Below are positions 8,595 to 17,185 of a stretch of DNA of 64,000 nucleotides, piece after piece. The notes under the pieces were generated by a model. It saw only the letters and a program-made list of their open reading frames with translations. It did not search any database and was not told where the DNA came from. This DNA comes from Thalassobaculum fulvum. GTDB taxonomy: Bacteria; Pseudomonadota; Alphaproteobacteria; Thalassobaculales; Thalassobaculaceae. The number at the start of each line of letters is the position of its first letter. Positions within the stretch are counted from its first letter, which is position 1. The translations under genes were made by a program, and so were the position numbers. The stretch is from contig NZ_BMZS01000003.1 in the NCBI RefSeq assembly GCF_014652915.1, forward strand, positions 248,001 through 312,000, in the 5' to 3' direction.

Positions 8595-9656
8595 TCAGTC
8601 CAGATACGTCGGCTTCAGCGACTGCGCGTTGCCCCACTTCGCATAGAGCTTGCGGAACGCCAGGTAGCTGTCGGCCACCTTCTTGAAGAGGGGGTCGGAC
8701 TTCGAATCCTCTTCCAGCACCTCGAGCCAGGCCTTCTCGAACGACGCGAGCTGCGCGTCGGTCCAGCGTTTGGTGGCGACCCCGTACTTCTCGCCCATCT
8801 CGAGCATGGCGGACGGGTTGACGTACTCGGTCTCGGCGAAGGTGTGGTGGATGCTGTCGCCGCAGGCCACTTCGAGGATCGCCTGATACTTCTCGGGCAG
8901 CGCGTTCCACTTGTCCATGTTGACGAGCAGATGGCTGACCGAAACCTGCTGGTGCCAGCCGGGGAAGTAGTTGAACTTTGCGATCTGGTAGAAGCCGTAC
9001 TTGATGTCCATCGCCGGCATCGAGAACTCGGTGGCGTCGATCACGCCCTTCTCGAGCGCGGGAAAGATGTCGCCGCCCGCCAGCAACTGGGTGGAGACGC
9101 CGAGCTTCTGCATGACCCGCGCGCCGAGGCCGAAGAACCGCATCTTCAGACCTCTCATCTGCTCGAGGTCCGTGATCTCGTTCTTGAACCAGCCGGAGGT
9201 CTCGGGGCCGATGGCGAAGCAGTCGATCTTCTTCACGTTGTGCTGGCCGTAGATCTCCTGCTCCAGCTCGTCGCCGCCGCCGAACTTCTTCCAGGCGAAG
9301 TACTCGCCCATCGACGGTCCGAACGGCACGGCGGTGAAGAAGGCGAGGGCCGGGTACTTGCCGACATCGTATCCGGCAGTCGTCCAGGCGGCCTCGATCG
9401 AGCCCTTCGAAGTGGCGTCGAAGCCCTCGTTGGCGGGAATGAGAGCGCCCGGTTCGAAGAACTTCAGCTTGAAGTCGCCGCCGGTCATCCGCTCGACGGT
9501 CTCGCTGTAGCGGACCGCGGAGGTGCCGAGGTGCGGGACGCTCGAGCCCCAGGCGCTATGCAGTTTCCATCGAACCTTCTGGGCCTCCGCGGGGGTCGCA
9601 GACAGGGCGACAGCCGCAATGAAGGCAGTCAGCGCGAACTTCTTGGCAAGTTGCAT
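8595..9656 (-). CDS. dctP: TRAP transporter substrate-binding protein (DctP, TakP-like), system 2
   Basis: A 353-residue periplasmic receptor with a signal peptide (MQLAKKFALTAFIAAVALS, likely cleavage after AEA) and GGGAGG 10 bases before ATG 9656. It has the same substrate-site blocks as system 1: GLKMRFFGLGARVMQKLGVS and GGDIFPALEKGVIDATEFSMP, plus YFPGWHQQ. These put it in the TakP-like clade, where 2-oxo acids and related monocarboxylates are known ligands. The two receptors may recognise related compounds. The specific ligand is not deducible from sequence alone. Confidence 0.93.
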   Translation of the reverse strand: MQLAKKFALTAFIAAVALSATPAEAQKVRWKLHSAWGSSVPHLGTSAVRYSETVERMTGGDFKLKFFEPGALIPANEGFDATSKGSIEAAWTTAGYDVGKYPALAFFTAVPFGPSMGEYFAWKKFGGGDELEQEIYGQHNVKKIDCFAIGPETSGWFKNEITDLEQMRGLKMRFFGLGARVMQKLGVSTQLLAGGDIFPALEKGVIDATEFSMPAMDIKYGFYQIAKFNYFPGWHQQVSVSHLLVNMDKWNALPEKYQAILEVACGDSIHHTFAETEYVNPSAMLEMGEKYGVATKRWTDAQLASFEKAWLEVLEEDSKSDPLFKKVADSYLAFRKLYAKWGNAQSLKPTYLD

Positions 9657-10140
9657 GAGTTGATTCCTCCCAGTTCAGCCCGGTCGGATTGGCGTCGGTG
9701 GCTTGTCACCACTCGGATTTCCGTCGAACCAGCCAGTCGCTCTGTTGGTTCGGCCAGAACATCAGTCCGACTGTCCCCCGACATTCTTCGGACGGAGCCC
9801 CATCCATCCACCGGTGTGCGGGACGATATCTCATATGACGGGTTTGGAGAAGTCTTGGCCGCAAAAGAAACAAGAAAATCATCTGATAAGCTAGACAATA
9901 ATCGCCTCTATTACTTTGTTCTTGCATATTCTAAGCGTGAACATCGACCTAATCGTCTTATGGAGACTCGCCTGCTCAAAGCGATGACTCGAATGAGGAA
10001 TCTTTGTATTCAAATGTTTATGGCGGGGCGGGCGCGCGGAGCGGCGGCCCGGCCGGGGAGCTGGTCCCGGCCGGTGGCAGGAGATGCGGCAGCGGCTTGC
10101 TCGGTCGATGGGCGATGCGGTGAACCGCGAAGTGTCGCGG
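9657..10140. other. Intergenic region with a low-GC segment, upstream of dctP system 2
   Basis: 484 bp without a convincing gene. Roughly 9840-10025 is much more AT-rich than its surroundings and has short scattered stops in all frames, so it may be a decayed insert. The promoter of the system 2 operon is expected near 9660-9800. The GC-rich end (10030-10140) abuts the AroQ-like stop. No terminator hairpin was identified. Confidence 0.5.
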
Positions 10141-10581
10141 CTATGCCGCCGGTCGGCGCCTGACGACGCGAATAAGCGCCTCCAGCCCGAGTAGGTAGGA
10201 GTCGATCCCCAACCCGACGACCAGACCGTCCGCTTCGCCGGCCAGCACCGAGTGCATGCCCCGTCGTTCGATGTTGGTCATGTGGACCTCGACATAGGGC
10301 ATCCGGATACCGTGCAGGCAGTCCCGCAGTGCGTAGCCGGCATACAGGAAGCCGGCCGGGTTCATCAGCAGGCCGTCGACGCCGTCGCGTACCGCCTTGT
10401 AGATACGGTCGATCGCGACTCCCTCGACATTGGTGTACGCGATCTCCAACTCGACTCCCTGGCGCTCGGCCTCGGCCTGCATGATCGCATCGAGTTCGGC
10501 GGCCGTGGTCGTGCCGTACAGTTCCGGCGGACGGTTGCCGAGCCACTCCATGTTGGCCCCCTGGATCAGCAGAATACGCAT
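10141..10581 (-). CDS. AroQ-like protein (type II 3-dehydroquinase fold) with altered active site
   Basis: A 146-residue protein; ATG 10581 has GGGGAG about 9 bases upstream and begins with the buried first strand MRILLIQG. It aligns over its whole length with type II dehydroquinases (about 145-155 residues). The lid region is ANMEWLGNRPPELYG instead of the usual GPNLNLLG-R-P-x-YG, so the Arg and Tyr are kept. The loop normally reading NPGAYTHTS is NPAGFLYAG, so the first catalytic-site His is lost. The EVHMTNIERRG segment keeps the catalytic-type His. It may therefore act on a different cyclic hydroxy acid or have weak dehydratase activity. It stands alone, not next to other shikimate genes. 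Confidence 0.75.
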   Translation of the reverse strand: MRILLIQGANMEWLGNRPPELYGTTTAAELDAIMQAEAERQGVELEIAYTNVEGVAIDRIYKAVRDGVDGLLMNPAGFLYAGYALRDCLHGIRMPYVEVHMTNIERRGMHSVLAGEADGLVVGLGIDSYLLGLEALIRVVRRRPAA

Positions 10582-10706
10582 GATGGTTCTCCCCAAGGTC
10601 CGGCAACGGGCCGTTGCCATGGCCGGCCGGCTGCACGACAGTCAGGCCCGAGATCGGAGCATGCCGTGCCCGGCGCGGCAAACCGCTTCCGCAGGGGAGG
10701 ACAGGG

Positions 10707-11375
10707 ATGAGCGACGCAGTCTTGGGAGTCTGGGGGGACGTCGAGGCCGGGGCCGAGCCGGAGTTCAACGAGTGGTACCACCGCGAGCACGTGCCCCAGC
10801 GCGTCGGCATGCCGGGCTGGCGATCGGGCCGCCGGTACCGGCGCGTCGATCGCGGCCGGCACCGCTACGTGGCGATCTACGAACTCGATTCGCTGGCGTG
10901 CTTCGACGATCCGGTCTACCGCGACGTGCTGGACCGGCCGACCGAGTGGACGCGGCGCATGATGCCGTCGTTCCGGAACTTCGTCCGGGCCTCCTGCCGG
11001 GTCCGCTTCGTGTCGGGCGAGGTCGCCGGCGGCTTCGTCGCGACGGTGCGATTCGACCCGCCGGAGGGCGAGCGCGAGGCCGTCGTCCGGTGGATCGCCG
11101 GCCAGGCCCTGCACGATTTGCGCGACCGTTCCGGCATCACCCGGGTGCAGCTCCTGGAGGCGGACAGCGGGCGCAGCCTGACGCCGACCACCGAGCAGCA
11201 GCTGCGGGTCGGCCCCGACGGCCGCTCGGCCTTCGTGGCGATCATCGAGGGGACCGACCGGGCGGCGGTCGAGGCGGCGCTCGCGGAGTCCGGCATCGAG
11301 AGCGGGCTGGCCGCCCGGCAGGCCCGCGACGTCGAGGCCGGGATCTACCAGCTGATGTTCGCGCTGACCCGCTGA
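10707..11375 (+). CDS. Uncharacterised protein with two EthD/ABM-like ferredoxin-fold halves
   Basis: A 222-residue soluble protein with GGGGAGGACAGGG just before ATG 10707. The first half contains EFNEWYHREHVPQRVGMPGW, a pattern typical of dimeric alpha/beta-barrel proteins of the EthD/DUF4286 kind, in which an acidic and a His residue line a small-molecule pocket. The second half looks like a degenerate repeat of the same fold, ending in an EAGIYQLMFAL strand. Function is unknown; relatives often sit in catabolic clusters. It lies between the AroQ-like gene (divergent) and the acyl-CoA cluster (same strand), so it could belong to the latter. Confidence 0.6.
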   Translation: MSDAVLGVWGDVEAGAEPEFNEWYHREHVPQRVGMPGWRSGRRYRRVDRGRHRYVAIYELDSLACFDDPVYRDVLDRPTEWTRRMMPSFRNFVRASCRVRFVSGEVAGGFVATVRFDPPEGEREAVVRWIAGQALHDLRDRSGITRVQLLEADSGRSLTPTTEQQLRVGPDGRSAFVAIIEGTDRAAVEAALAESGIESGLAARQARDVEAGIYQLMFALTR

Positions 11376-11523
11376 GGCGACGCCCGGCTGCGGTACCGGG
11401 GCGTCCGCGCCGCCCCGGCATCGCAGCCTTGCCGCCGAATCTGCGCCGAGGGGGTTGCGGAGGCGGGCGTGTCGTTGCGGTAATGCGTTCGAAAAATGAA
11501 CCGACGTTCAGGAGACCATTCGC

Positions 11524-12318
11524 ATGGCCGACGACGCCCGGCGCTTCGAGACCATCCTCTACGAGGAGGATGGCCCGATCGGTTGGATCACCATCAACCG
11601 GCCGGAAGACGGCAACATGTTCACCGCCGTCACCTGCCACGAGATCCGCGACTGCATCGAGGGCATCCGCCGCGAGACCCGGACCCGGGTGGTGGTGCTG
11701 ACCGGGGCCGGCGACAAGTTCTTCTGCATCGGCGGCCGCAAGGACGCCATGGAGGACACCAACCTGTATGCCGGCGTGCTGCCGACCCTCGAGATGTACG
11801 ACGCCATCGACAAGCTGCAGAAGCCGGTGATCGCCATGGTCAACGGCTTCGCGGTCGGCGGCGGCAACGTGCTGCAGGTGGTCTGCGACCTGACGATCGC
11901 CAAGGAGAGCGCGGTGTTCCGCCAGGTCGGCCCGATGATGGGCAGCTTCGACGCCGGCTACGGCACCTGGTACCTGGAGGACGCGATCGGCAAGAAGCGC
12001 GCGAAGGAGCTCTGGTACACCAACCGCAAGGTGACCGCGGCCGAGGCCGTGGAGATGGGCCTGATCAACCGGGTGGTGCCGGATGCCGACCTGCGCGCGG
12101 AGACCCGCAAGTGGGCGCTCGAGATCGCCGACCGCGGACCGCTGGCGTTGGCCGGCATCAAGAGCGCCTTCCTGGCCCGCCACGGTGGCGTCGGCGGGCT
12201 CGGCCGGGTCAGCCACGACCTGCTGCTGAAGCTCTACCTGAGGACCGACGAGGCCAAGGAGCTGTCGGCCTCGTTCGGCGAGCGGCGTTCGCCGGACGTC
12301 GACAAGTTCGGGCATTGA
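11524..12318 (+). CDS. badI: 2-Ketocyclohexanecarboxyl-CoA hydrolase-like protein (BadI, crotonase superfamily)
   Basis: A 264-residue crotonase-fold protein of the MenB/BadI branch. The diagnostic stretch is RQVGPMMGSFDAGYGTWYLE followed by DAIGKKRAKELWYTNRK. Its GSFDAGYG turn is shared by MenB (naphthoate synthase) and BadI, which hydrolytically opens the ring of 2-ketocyclohexanecarboxyl-CoA to pimelyl-CoA. The two Glu residues of true hydratases are absent (Asn in GGGNVLQ, Gly in the second site), as expected for this branch. The adjacent ligase, hydratase and dehydrogenases support BadI over MenB, and no menaquinone genes are nearby. AGGAGA lies upstream of ATG 11524. Confidence 0.75.
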   Translation: MADDARRFETILYEEDGPIGWITINRPEDGNMFTAVTCHEIRDCIEGIRRETRTRVVVLTGAGDKFFCIGGRKDAMEDTNLYAGVLPTLEMYDAIDKLQKPVIAMVNGFAVGGGNVLQVVCDLTIAKESAVFRQVGPMMGSFDAGYGTWYLEDAIGKKRAKELWYTNRKVTAAEAVEMGLINRVVPDADLRAETRKWALEIADRGPLALAGIKSAFLARHGGVGGLGRVSHDLLLKLYLRTDEAKELSASFGERRSPDVDKFGH

Positions 12319-12347
12319 GGCGCGCAGTGGCTGCGGTCGCAAGAGCC

Positions 12348-12459
12348 GATGGGTCCCGGATCGTCGCTGACGCGTCGTCCGGGATGAGGCCCCGAGGAAG
12401 GGACACACATTCCCCCCAGCCTCATCCCGGACGGCCATTGGGCCGATCCGGGACCCACC
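12348..12459. repeat. Bipartite intergenic palindrome, copy A
   Basis: Between badI and the ligase gene. The outer arm GGGTCCCGGATCG (ending 12363) pairs with CGATCCGGGACCC (12444-12456), and the inner arm GTCCGGGATGAG (12377-12388) pairs with CTCATCCCGGAC (12421-12432). Sequence and layout are shared with copies B and C, so this is a repeat family, not a gene-specific regulator. Confidence 0.85.
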
Positions 12460-12487
12460 GGTCGCCGCATCATCGGGGAACTTTCGG

Positions 12488-14146
12488 ATGAGCCGGCTGC
12501 TGACCCTGCACGACCCGGCCGAGGCCAAGGCCTACTACGCCGCCGGGCTGTGGCACGACGAGACGTTCTACGCGCTGCTGGCCAAGCACGCGGCCGCCCG
12601 GCCGGATGCCAGGGCGGTGCGCGATTCCGCGCGGCACCTGACGTGGCGGGAGCTGAAGGACTGGGTCGACGCGATCGCCGACGCCTTCCACGAGGCCGGG
12701 GTGCGGACCGGCGAGCGGGTGGCGCTGTGGGCCTCGAACCGGGCGGAGGTGGTGGCCGCGTTCCTGGCCTGCTCGCGCCAGGGCTATGTCTGCAACCCGT
12801 CCCTTCACCGCAACTACACGGTCGAGGAGATCGCCGGCCTGCTGTCGCGGGTGCGGGCGACCGCGGCGGTGGTGGAGCAGGGCTGGGGCGCCGACACCGA
12901 CCGGCACGACCCGGTCGCCGCGGTCTCGGCGCTGCCGGACATGCGCCGCGTGTTCCGGCTGCCAAAGGACCGCGGCAGCGGCGACCTGCCGGCGCCGGGG
13001 ACCGCGCCGCGAAACCTGCGCGCGCCCGATCTCAACCCGGACACCGTCTGCTATCTCGCCTTCACCAGCGGCACCACCGGGCGCCCCAAGGGCGTGATGC
13101 ACTCGGACAACTCGCTGCTGACCAACTGCCGCGACTTGGTGAAGGACTGGCGGCACGACCATTCCACGGTGCTGCTGACCCTGTCGCCGCTCAGCCACCA
13201 CATCGCCTGGGTGGCGGTCGGCCAGTGGCTGGTCGCCGGCATGGAGCTGGTGATCGACGATCCCGCACCCGGCCTGTCCCGGCTCGACTGGATGATCGAG
13301 ACCGGGGCGACCTACGTCATGGGCGTGCCGACCCACGCCATGGACATCCAGGCCGAGCAGGCGCGGCGCGGGATCGGGCGGCTCGGCTCGGTCAACCTGT
13401 TCTACATGGCCGGCGCGCCGATCCCACCGGCGGTCGCCGAGCGGTTCGTGGCGCAGGGTGTCCGGCCGCAGAACATCTACGGCATGACCGAGAACTCCTC
13501 GCACCAGTACACCCACCCGGGCGACGACGAGGCGACGATCTGCAAGACCTGCGGACGCGGCGGCGCCGGCTACACGGTCCGGATCTTCGCCCAGGACGAT
13601 CCCGACCGGGAGGTGCCGGTCGGCACCGTCGGGCAGATCGGCGGCAAGGGTGCGGCCCTGATGCTCGGCTACTTCGACAACCAGGAGGCCACCGAGACCT
13701 CGTTCAACCGCGACGGCTGGTTTCTGTCCGGCGACCTCGGGGTGCTGGACGAGCGCGGCAACCTGTCGATCGTCGGGCGGCTGAAGGACGTGGTGATCCG
13801 CGGCGGCCACAACATCTTCCCGGCGCGCGTCGAGGACCTGGCGATCAAGCACCCGGCGGTCGAGCGGGCCGCCGCCTTCGCGGTGCCGGACGAGCGGCTC
13901 GGCGAGAGGCTGTGCCTGGCGGTGCTGCCGTCGGGGGCCGCGGCGCCCGGCGCGGACGAGGTGCTCGCCCACCTCTACGAGGTCGGGCTGTCGAAATACG
14001 ACATGCCGGAATACTTCATGGTGATGGACAGCTTCCCGCTGACCGCCAGCGGCAAGATCCTGAAGCGCGAGTTGGCGGAGTGGGCGAAGGCCGGCCGCAT
14101 CGCCCCGCAGCCCTGCCGGTTCCGGGCGCCGGAGACGGCGGGATGA
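12488..14146 (+). CDS. aliA: Acyl-CoA synthetase, cyclohexanecarboxylate-CoA ligase type (AliA-like)
   Basis: A 552-residue member of the ANL adenylating family. It activates a carboxylic acid as acyl-AMP and then thioester with CoA. The AMP motif FTSGTTGRPKG (about 197-207), the YGMTENSSHQYT block and the C-terminal GRLKDVVIRGGHNIFPARVE hinge are intact, as is the catalytic Lys region ASGKILKREL near the end. The segment CSRQGYVCNPSLHRNYTVEEI is typical of the cyclohexanecarboxylate-CoA ligase branch. With BadI next door the likely substrate is an alicyclic or similar carboxylic acid. A medium-chain or aromatic acid cannot be excluded. Confidence 0.75.
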   Translation: MSRLLTLHDPAEAKAYYAAGLWHDETFYALLAKHAAARPDARAVRDSARHLTWRELKDWVDAIADAFHEAGVRTGERVALWASNRAEVVAAFLACSRQGYVCNPSLHRNYTVEEIAGLLSRVRATAAVVEQGWGADTDRHDPVAAVSALPDMRRVFRLPKDRGSGDLPAPGTAPRNLRAPDLNPDTVCYLAFTSGTTGRPKGVMHSDNSLLTNCRDLVKDWRHDHSTVLLTLSPLSHHIAWVAVGQWLVAGMELVIDDPAPGLSRLDWMIETGATYVMGVPTHAMDIQAEQARRGIGRLGSVNLFYMAGAPIPPAVAERFVAQGVRPQNIYGMTENSSHQYTHPGDDEATICKTCGRGGAGYTVRIFAQDDPDREVPVGTVGQIGGKGAALMLGYFDNQEATETSFNRDGWFLSGDLGVLDERGNLSIVGRLKDVVIRGGHNIFPARVEDLAIKHPAVERAAAFAVPDERLGERLCLAVLPSGAAAPGADEVLAHLYEVGLSKYDMPEYFMVMDSFPLTASGKILKRELAEWAKAGRIAPQPCRFRAPETAG

Positions 14147-14185
14147 GGCCTTTGATCTGCAGAAACGTCGGTCGCTGTGGCAGCC

Positions 14186-14306
14186 GGTGGGTTCCGGCTC
14201 GATCCGGTCCGCTCAGGCGTCCCGGCTCGTCCGGAATGACGGTTAGTATAATTGTCGTCATTCCGGACGGACGCGCCGCTACGGCGCGACCGAGCCGGAA
14301 CCCACC
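14186..14306. repeat. Bipartite intergenic palindrome, copy B
   Basis: Between the ligase and the hydratase gene. Outer arms are 16 bp and perfect (GGTGGGTTCCGGCTCG 14186-14201 with its complement 14291-14306). Inner arms are 14 bp (CGTCCGGAATGACG 14228-14241 with its complement 14256-14269). This is the same family as copies A and C; arm changes are compensated on both sides, so the palindrome is maintained. Confidence 0.85.
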
Positions 14307-14339
14307 CAGCGACGGGCGGCATCACATCGGGAGCGGGCG

Positions 14340-15110
14340 ATGAGCCTCGACCTTTCGACCCGCGACGGTGTCGCGGTTCTGACCATCGACCGTCAGGATG
14401 CGCTTAACGCGCTTAATTTCAGTCTGATAGGCCAGTTTTCTAAACTGATCGACGAAGTGGCGTCGCTGGATGTCCGCGGCCTGCTGATCACCGGTGCCGG
14501 CGACAAGGCGTTCTGCGCCGGGGCCGACATCAAGGAGCTGATCGGCCGCGACCTGATGGCCCAGCGTCGCGGTGCCGAGGCCGGGCAGGCGGCCTTCGCG
14601 AAGATCGCCGCCCTGGAGATCCCGTCGGTCGCGCTGATCAACGGCTACGCCTTCGGGGGCGGGTTGGAAATGGCGCTGGCCTGCACCTTCCGGCTGGCGG
14701 TGCCGAGCGCCAAGGTGGGCCTGCCGGAGATCAAGCTCGGCCTGATCCCCGGCTATGGCGGCACCCAGCGGCTGCCGCGGCTGATCGGCGAGGGCCGGGC
14801 GCTCGAGATGATCATGACCGGCCGCACCGTCGACGCCGCCGAGGCCGAGCGGATCGGGCTGGTGAACCGGATCGTCGCGGGCGACGATCCGATGGCCGCC
14901 GCCCTGGCGTTCCTCGGCGAGATGACCCGCTACGGGCTGCCGGCGCTGGCCTTCGCCAAGCAGGCGGTGAGCCGGGCGCTCGACCTGCCGATCCACGAGG
15001 GGCTGAAGGTCGAGGCCGACCTGTCGACCCTGGCCTACCGTACCGAGGACGCCGACGAGGGGCTGGCCGCCTTCGTCGAGAAGCGCAAGCCGACGTTCAG
15101 GGATCGCTGA
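14340..15110 (+). CDS. Enoyl-CoA hydratase (candidate cyclohex-1-ene-1-carboxyl-CoA hydratase, BadK-like)
   Basis: A 256-residue crotonase with both catalytic Glu residues of true hydratases: the first in GGGLEMALAC, the second in GLPEIKLGLIPGYGGTQRL. The oxyanion-hole segments AFCAGADIKEL and NGYAFGGG are intact. It should add water across the 2,3 double bond of an enoyl-CoA. From its place between the CoA ligase and the acyl-CoA dehydrogenase, the cyclic enoyl-CoA is the inferred substrate, but a general short-chain hydratase is possible. ATG 14340 follows GGGAGCGGGCG. Confidence 0.85.
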   Translation: MSLDLSTRDGVAVLTIDRQDALNALNFSLIGQFSKLIDEVASLDVRGLLITGAGDKAFCAGADIKELIGRDLMAQRRGAEAGQAAFAKIAALEIPSVALINGYAFGGGLEMALACTFRLAVPSAKVGLPEIKLGLIPGYGGTQRLPRLIGEGRALEMIMTGRTVDAAEAERIGLVNRIVAGDDPMAAALAFLGEMTRYGLPALAFAKQAVSRALDLPIHEGLKVEADLSTLAYRTEDADEGLAAFVEKRKPTFRDR

Positions 15111-15128
15111 GAATTGGGAACGCTGACC

Positions 15129-16298
15129 ATGACCACCGTATTCGACCGCCTGGACGCGTCGCTCGACCTGCCCGAGGACGAGGCGGCGGTGCTGGAGTCG
15201 GTGCGCCGGCTGGCGACCGAGGTGATCGCCCCGCGAGCCGCCGACTACGACCGCCGCGAGGCCTATCCGGCCGAGAACATCGCGGCGATCAACGAGCTCG
15301 GTCTGAACGCCATGTTCGTGCCGGAGGAGTACGGCGGCATCGGCCTCAGCTATTCGGTCTACCTCGCCTGCGTGCGCGAGGTGTCGAAGGCCTGCGCCTC
15401 GACCGGCATCATCTGGGCGACCACCTTTCACGGCATGAAGCCGGTGATGGATTTCGGCTCCGAGGCGCTGAAGCGGCGGGTGCTGGCGAGCGTCGCCGAA
15501 GGCGGGGTCGGCGCGCTGTGCATCACCGAGCCGTCGGCCGGCTCGGATGCCACCGGCATGAAGACCCGGTTCACGCCGGACGGCGACCACGTGGTCGTCG
15601 ACGGCGGCAAGACCTTCATCTCCAATGGCGACATCGCCGACCACCTGCTGGTGTTCGGCAAATGGTCGGAGATCGACGATCCCAAGGGCGCGATCACCGC
15701 GCTGGTGGTCGACAAGGGCACGCCCGGCCTGTCGGTGCTCCGCAAGGAGGAGAAGATGGGCCACCGCGCCGCACCGACGGTGGCGCTGTCGTTCGACGGC
15801 ATGCGGGTGCCGCGCGGCAACGTGCTGGGTGAGCCGGGGCAGGGGCTGAAGATCCTGCTGGCGTCGCTGAACAAGTCGCGCCCCAGCGTGGCCGCCCACG
15901 CCCTCGGCATCGCCCGGGCCGCGTTCGAGGACGCCGTCGACTACATCAACGACCGCCGCCAGTCGGGCCGCCGCATCGTCGAGTTCCAGGGCATCCAGTT
16001 CACCCTGGCCGACCTCGCGACCGACCTGGCGATGTGCGAGAACTGGCTGTGGCGGGTCGCCCGCATGGTCGAGGCCGGCGCCACCGATTTCGGGGTCGAG
16101 GCCTCGATGCTGAAGATGCGCGCCTCCGACCTCGCCATGCGGATCTCCGAGGAGGCGGTGCAGCTGCACGGCGGCTACGGCTACATCCGCGACTACCGGG
16201 TCGAACGGCTGATGCGCGACGCCAAGATCACCCAGATCTGGGAAGGCACCAACCAGATCCACCGGCAGCTCATCGGCCGCAGTTTCGTGCGCAAGTAG
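15129..16298 (+). CDS. Acyl-CoA dehydrogenase (candidate cyclohexanecarboxyl-CoA dehydrogenase, AliB-like)
   Basis: A 389-residue FAD enzyme that oxidises an acyl-CoA to the 2,3-enoyl-CoA and passes electrons to ETF. Family blocks are present: GALCITEPSAGSDATGMKTR (FAD/substrate loop), FISNGDIADHLLVFG, and the C-terminal IWEGTNQIHRQLIGR, whose Glu is at the usual catalytic-base position. ATG 15129 is preferred over the TTG at 15114. It lies 18 bp after the hydratase stop and 10 bp before the next gene, so it is clearly within the operon. The assignment to an alicyclic substrate rests only on the neighbours. Confidence 0.87.
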   Translation: MTTVFDRLDASLDLPEDEAAVLESVRRLATEVIAPRAADYDRREAYPAENIAAINELGLNAMFVPEEYGGIGLSYSVYLACVREVSKACASTGIIWATTFHGMKPVMDFGSEALKRRVLASVAEGGVGALCITEPSAGSDATGMKTRFTPDGDHVVVDGGKTFISNGDIADHLLVFGKWSEIDDPKGAITALVVDKGTPGLSVLRKEEKMGHRAAPTVALSFDGMRVPRGNVLGEPGQGLKILLASLNKSRPSVAAHALGIARAAFEDAVDYINDRRQSGRRIVEFQGIQFTLADLATDLAMCENWLWRVARMVEAGATDFGVEASMLKMRASDLAMRISEEAVQLHGGYGYIRDYRVERLMRDAKITQIWEGTNQIHRQLIGRSFVRK

Positions 16299-16308
16299 GA
16301 GGGCAACC

Positions 16309-17184
16309 TTGTCCGAGATCCGAACCGTCGGCGTCTGCGGCGCCGGCACCATGGGCTCCGGGATCGCGATCGTGGCGGCCCGGGCCGGCTACCGGGTCGT
16401 GCTGTACGACACCCACGAGGAAAGCCTCGAGCGCGCGCGCCGCCAGACCGAGGGGTTCTTCGGCAAGTCGGTCGAGCGCGGCAAGCTGACCCGCGAGCAG
16501 GCCGACGCCGCCCTGGCGGCGAGCAGCTCGACCAGCTTCCTCGCCGATCTCGCCGAGTGCGACATCGTCATCGAGGCGGTGTTCGAGAACCTGGAGGTCA
16601 AGCGCGCCCTGTTCGGCCAGCTCGACGAGATCTGCCCGGACCGCACGATCTTCGCGTCCAACACCTCGACCCTGTCGATCACCGAGATCGCCAGCGGCTG
16701 CGGCCGCGAGGACCGCGTGGTCGGCATGCATTTCTGCCTGCCGGCCCAGCTCATGAAGCTGGTCGAGATGTCGCCGGGGCTGAACACCTCGGAGGACACC
16801 TTCAAGGCGGCCTGGGCGTTCTGCGAGGCCATGGGCCAGCGCCCGGTGAAGACCAAGGACACGCCGGGCTTCGTGCTCAACTACTTCCTGGTGCCGTTCA
16901 ACAACGACGTGATCCGGCTGATCGAGGCCGGGGTGGCCGAGCCGGCCGACGTCGACCGGGCGATCAAGGCCGGCCTCGGCTACAAGATGGGCCCGTGCGA
17001 GCTGCTCGACCTGATCGGCCTGGACACCCAGGTGCTGCTCTGCGAGGCGTTCTACGGGGTCACCCACGACCCGCGCTGCGCCGCCCCGCCGCTGCTCAAG
17101 CGCATGGTCGCCGCCGGCCATCTCGGACGGAAGTCCGGCCGCGGCTTCTTCACCTACGACCGCGACGCGATGTACGGAGGCTGA
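16309..17184 (+). CDS. 3-Hydroxyacyl-CoA dehydrogenase
   Basis: A 291-residue NAD-dependent dehydrogenase. The start is TTG 16309 with AGGAGGG spaced correctly upstream; no nearer ATG keeps the Rossmann strand. The N-terminal domain has GVCGAGTMGSGIA (NAD site). The catalytic His and Glu occur in VGMHFCLPAQLMKLVEM, with SNTSTLSIT upstream, and the C-terminal domain has the usual DTPGFVLNY and GPCELLDLIGLD blocks. In the pathway inferred here it would oxidise the 2-hydroxycyclohexanecarboxyl-CoA or a later 3-hydroxypimelyl-CoA. In Rhodopseudomonas the former step is done by an unrelated short-chain dehydrogenase (BadH). Confidence 0.92.
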   Translation: MSEIRTVGVCGAGTMGSGIAIVAARAGYRVVLYDTHEESLERARRQTEGFFGKSVERGKLTREQADAALAASSSTSFLADLAECDIVIEAVFENLEVKRALFGQLDEICPDRTIFASNTSTLSITEIASGCGREDRVVGMHFCLPAQLMKLVEMSPGLNTSEDTFKAAWAFCEAMGQRPVKTKDTPGFVLNYFLVPFNNDVIRLIEAGVAEPADVDRAIKAGLGYKMGPCELLDLIGLDTQVLLCEAFYGVTHDPRCAAPPLLKRMVAAGHLGRKSGRGFFTYDRDAMYGG

Positions 17185-17185
17185 G

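Noticed and set aside
6728-8686. A long plus-strand frame opposite dctM system 2
   Set aside because: Same antisense pattern; no ribosome site or domain.
8844-10163. A plus-strand frame spanning dctP system 2 antisense and the following gap
   Set aside because: Most of it is antisense to a clear receptor gene; the part in the gap lacks codon bias or motifs.
11524-12318. Crotonase at 11524 as MenB for menaquinone synthesis
   Set aside because: It shares the GSFDAGYG turn, but no other men genes are present and the neighbours are acyl-CoA catabolic.
12348-14306. Palindromes A and B as operators for a regulator of the acyl-CoA genes
   Set aside because: A third copy lies in an unrelated place (26031) and the arms are far too long for an operator; a dispersed repeat explains them better.
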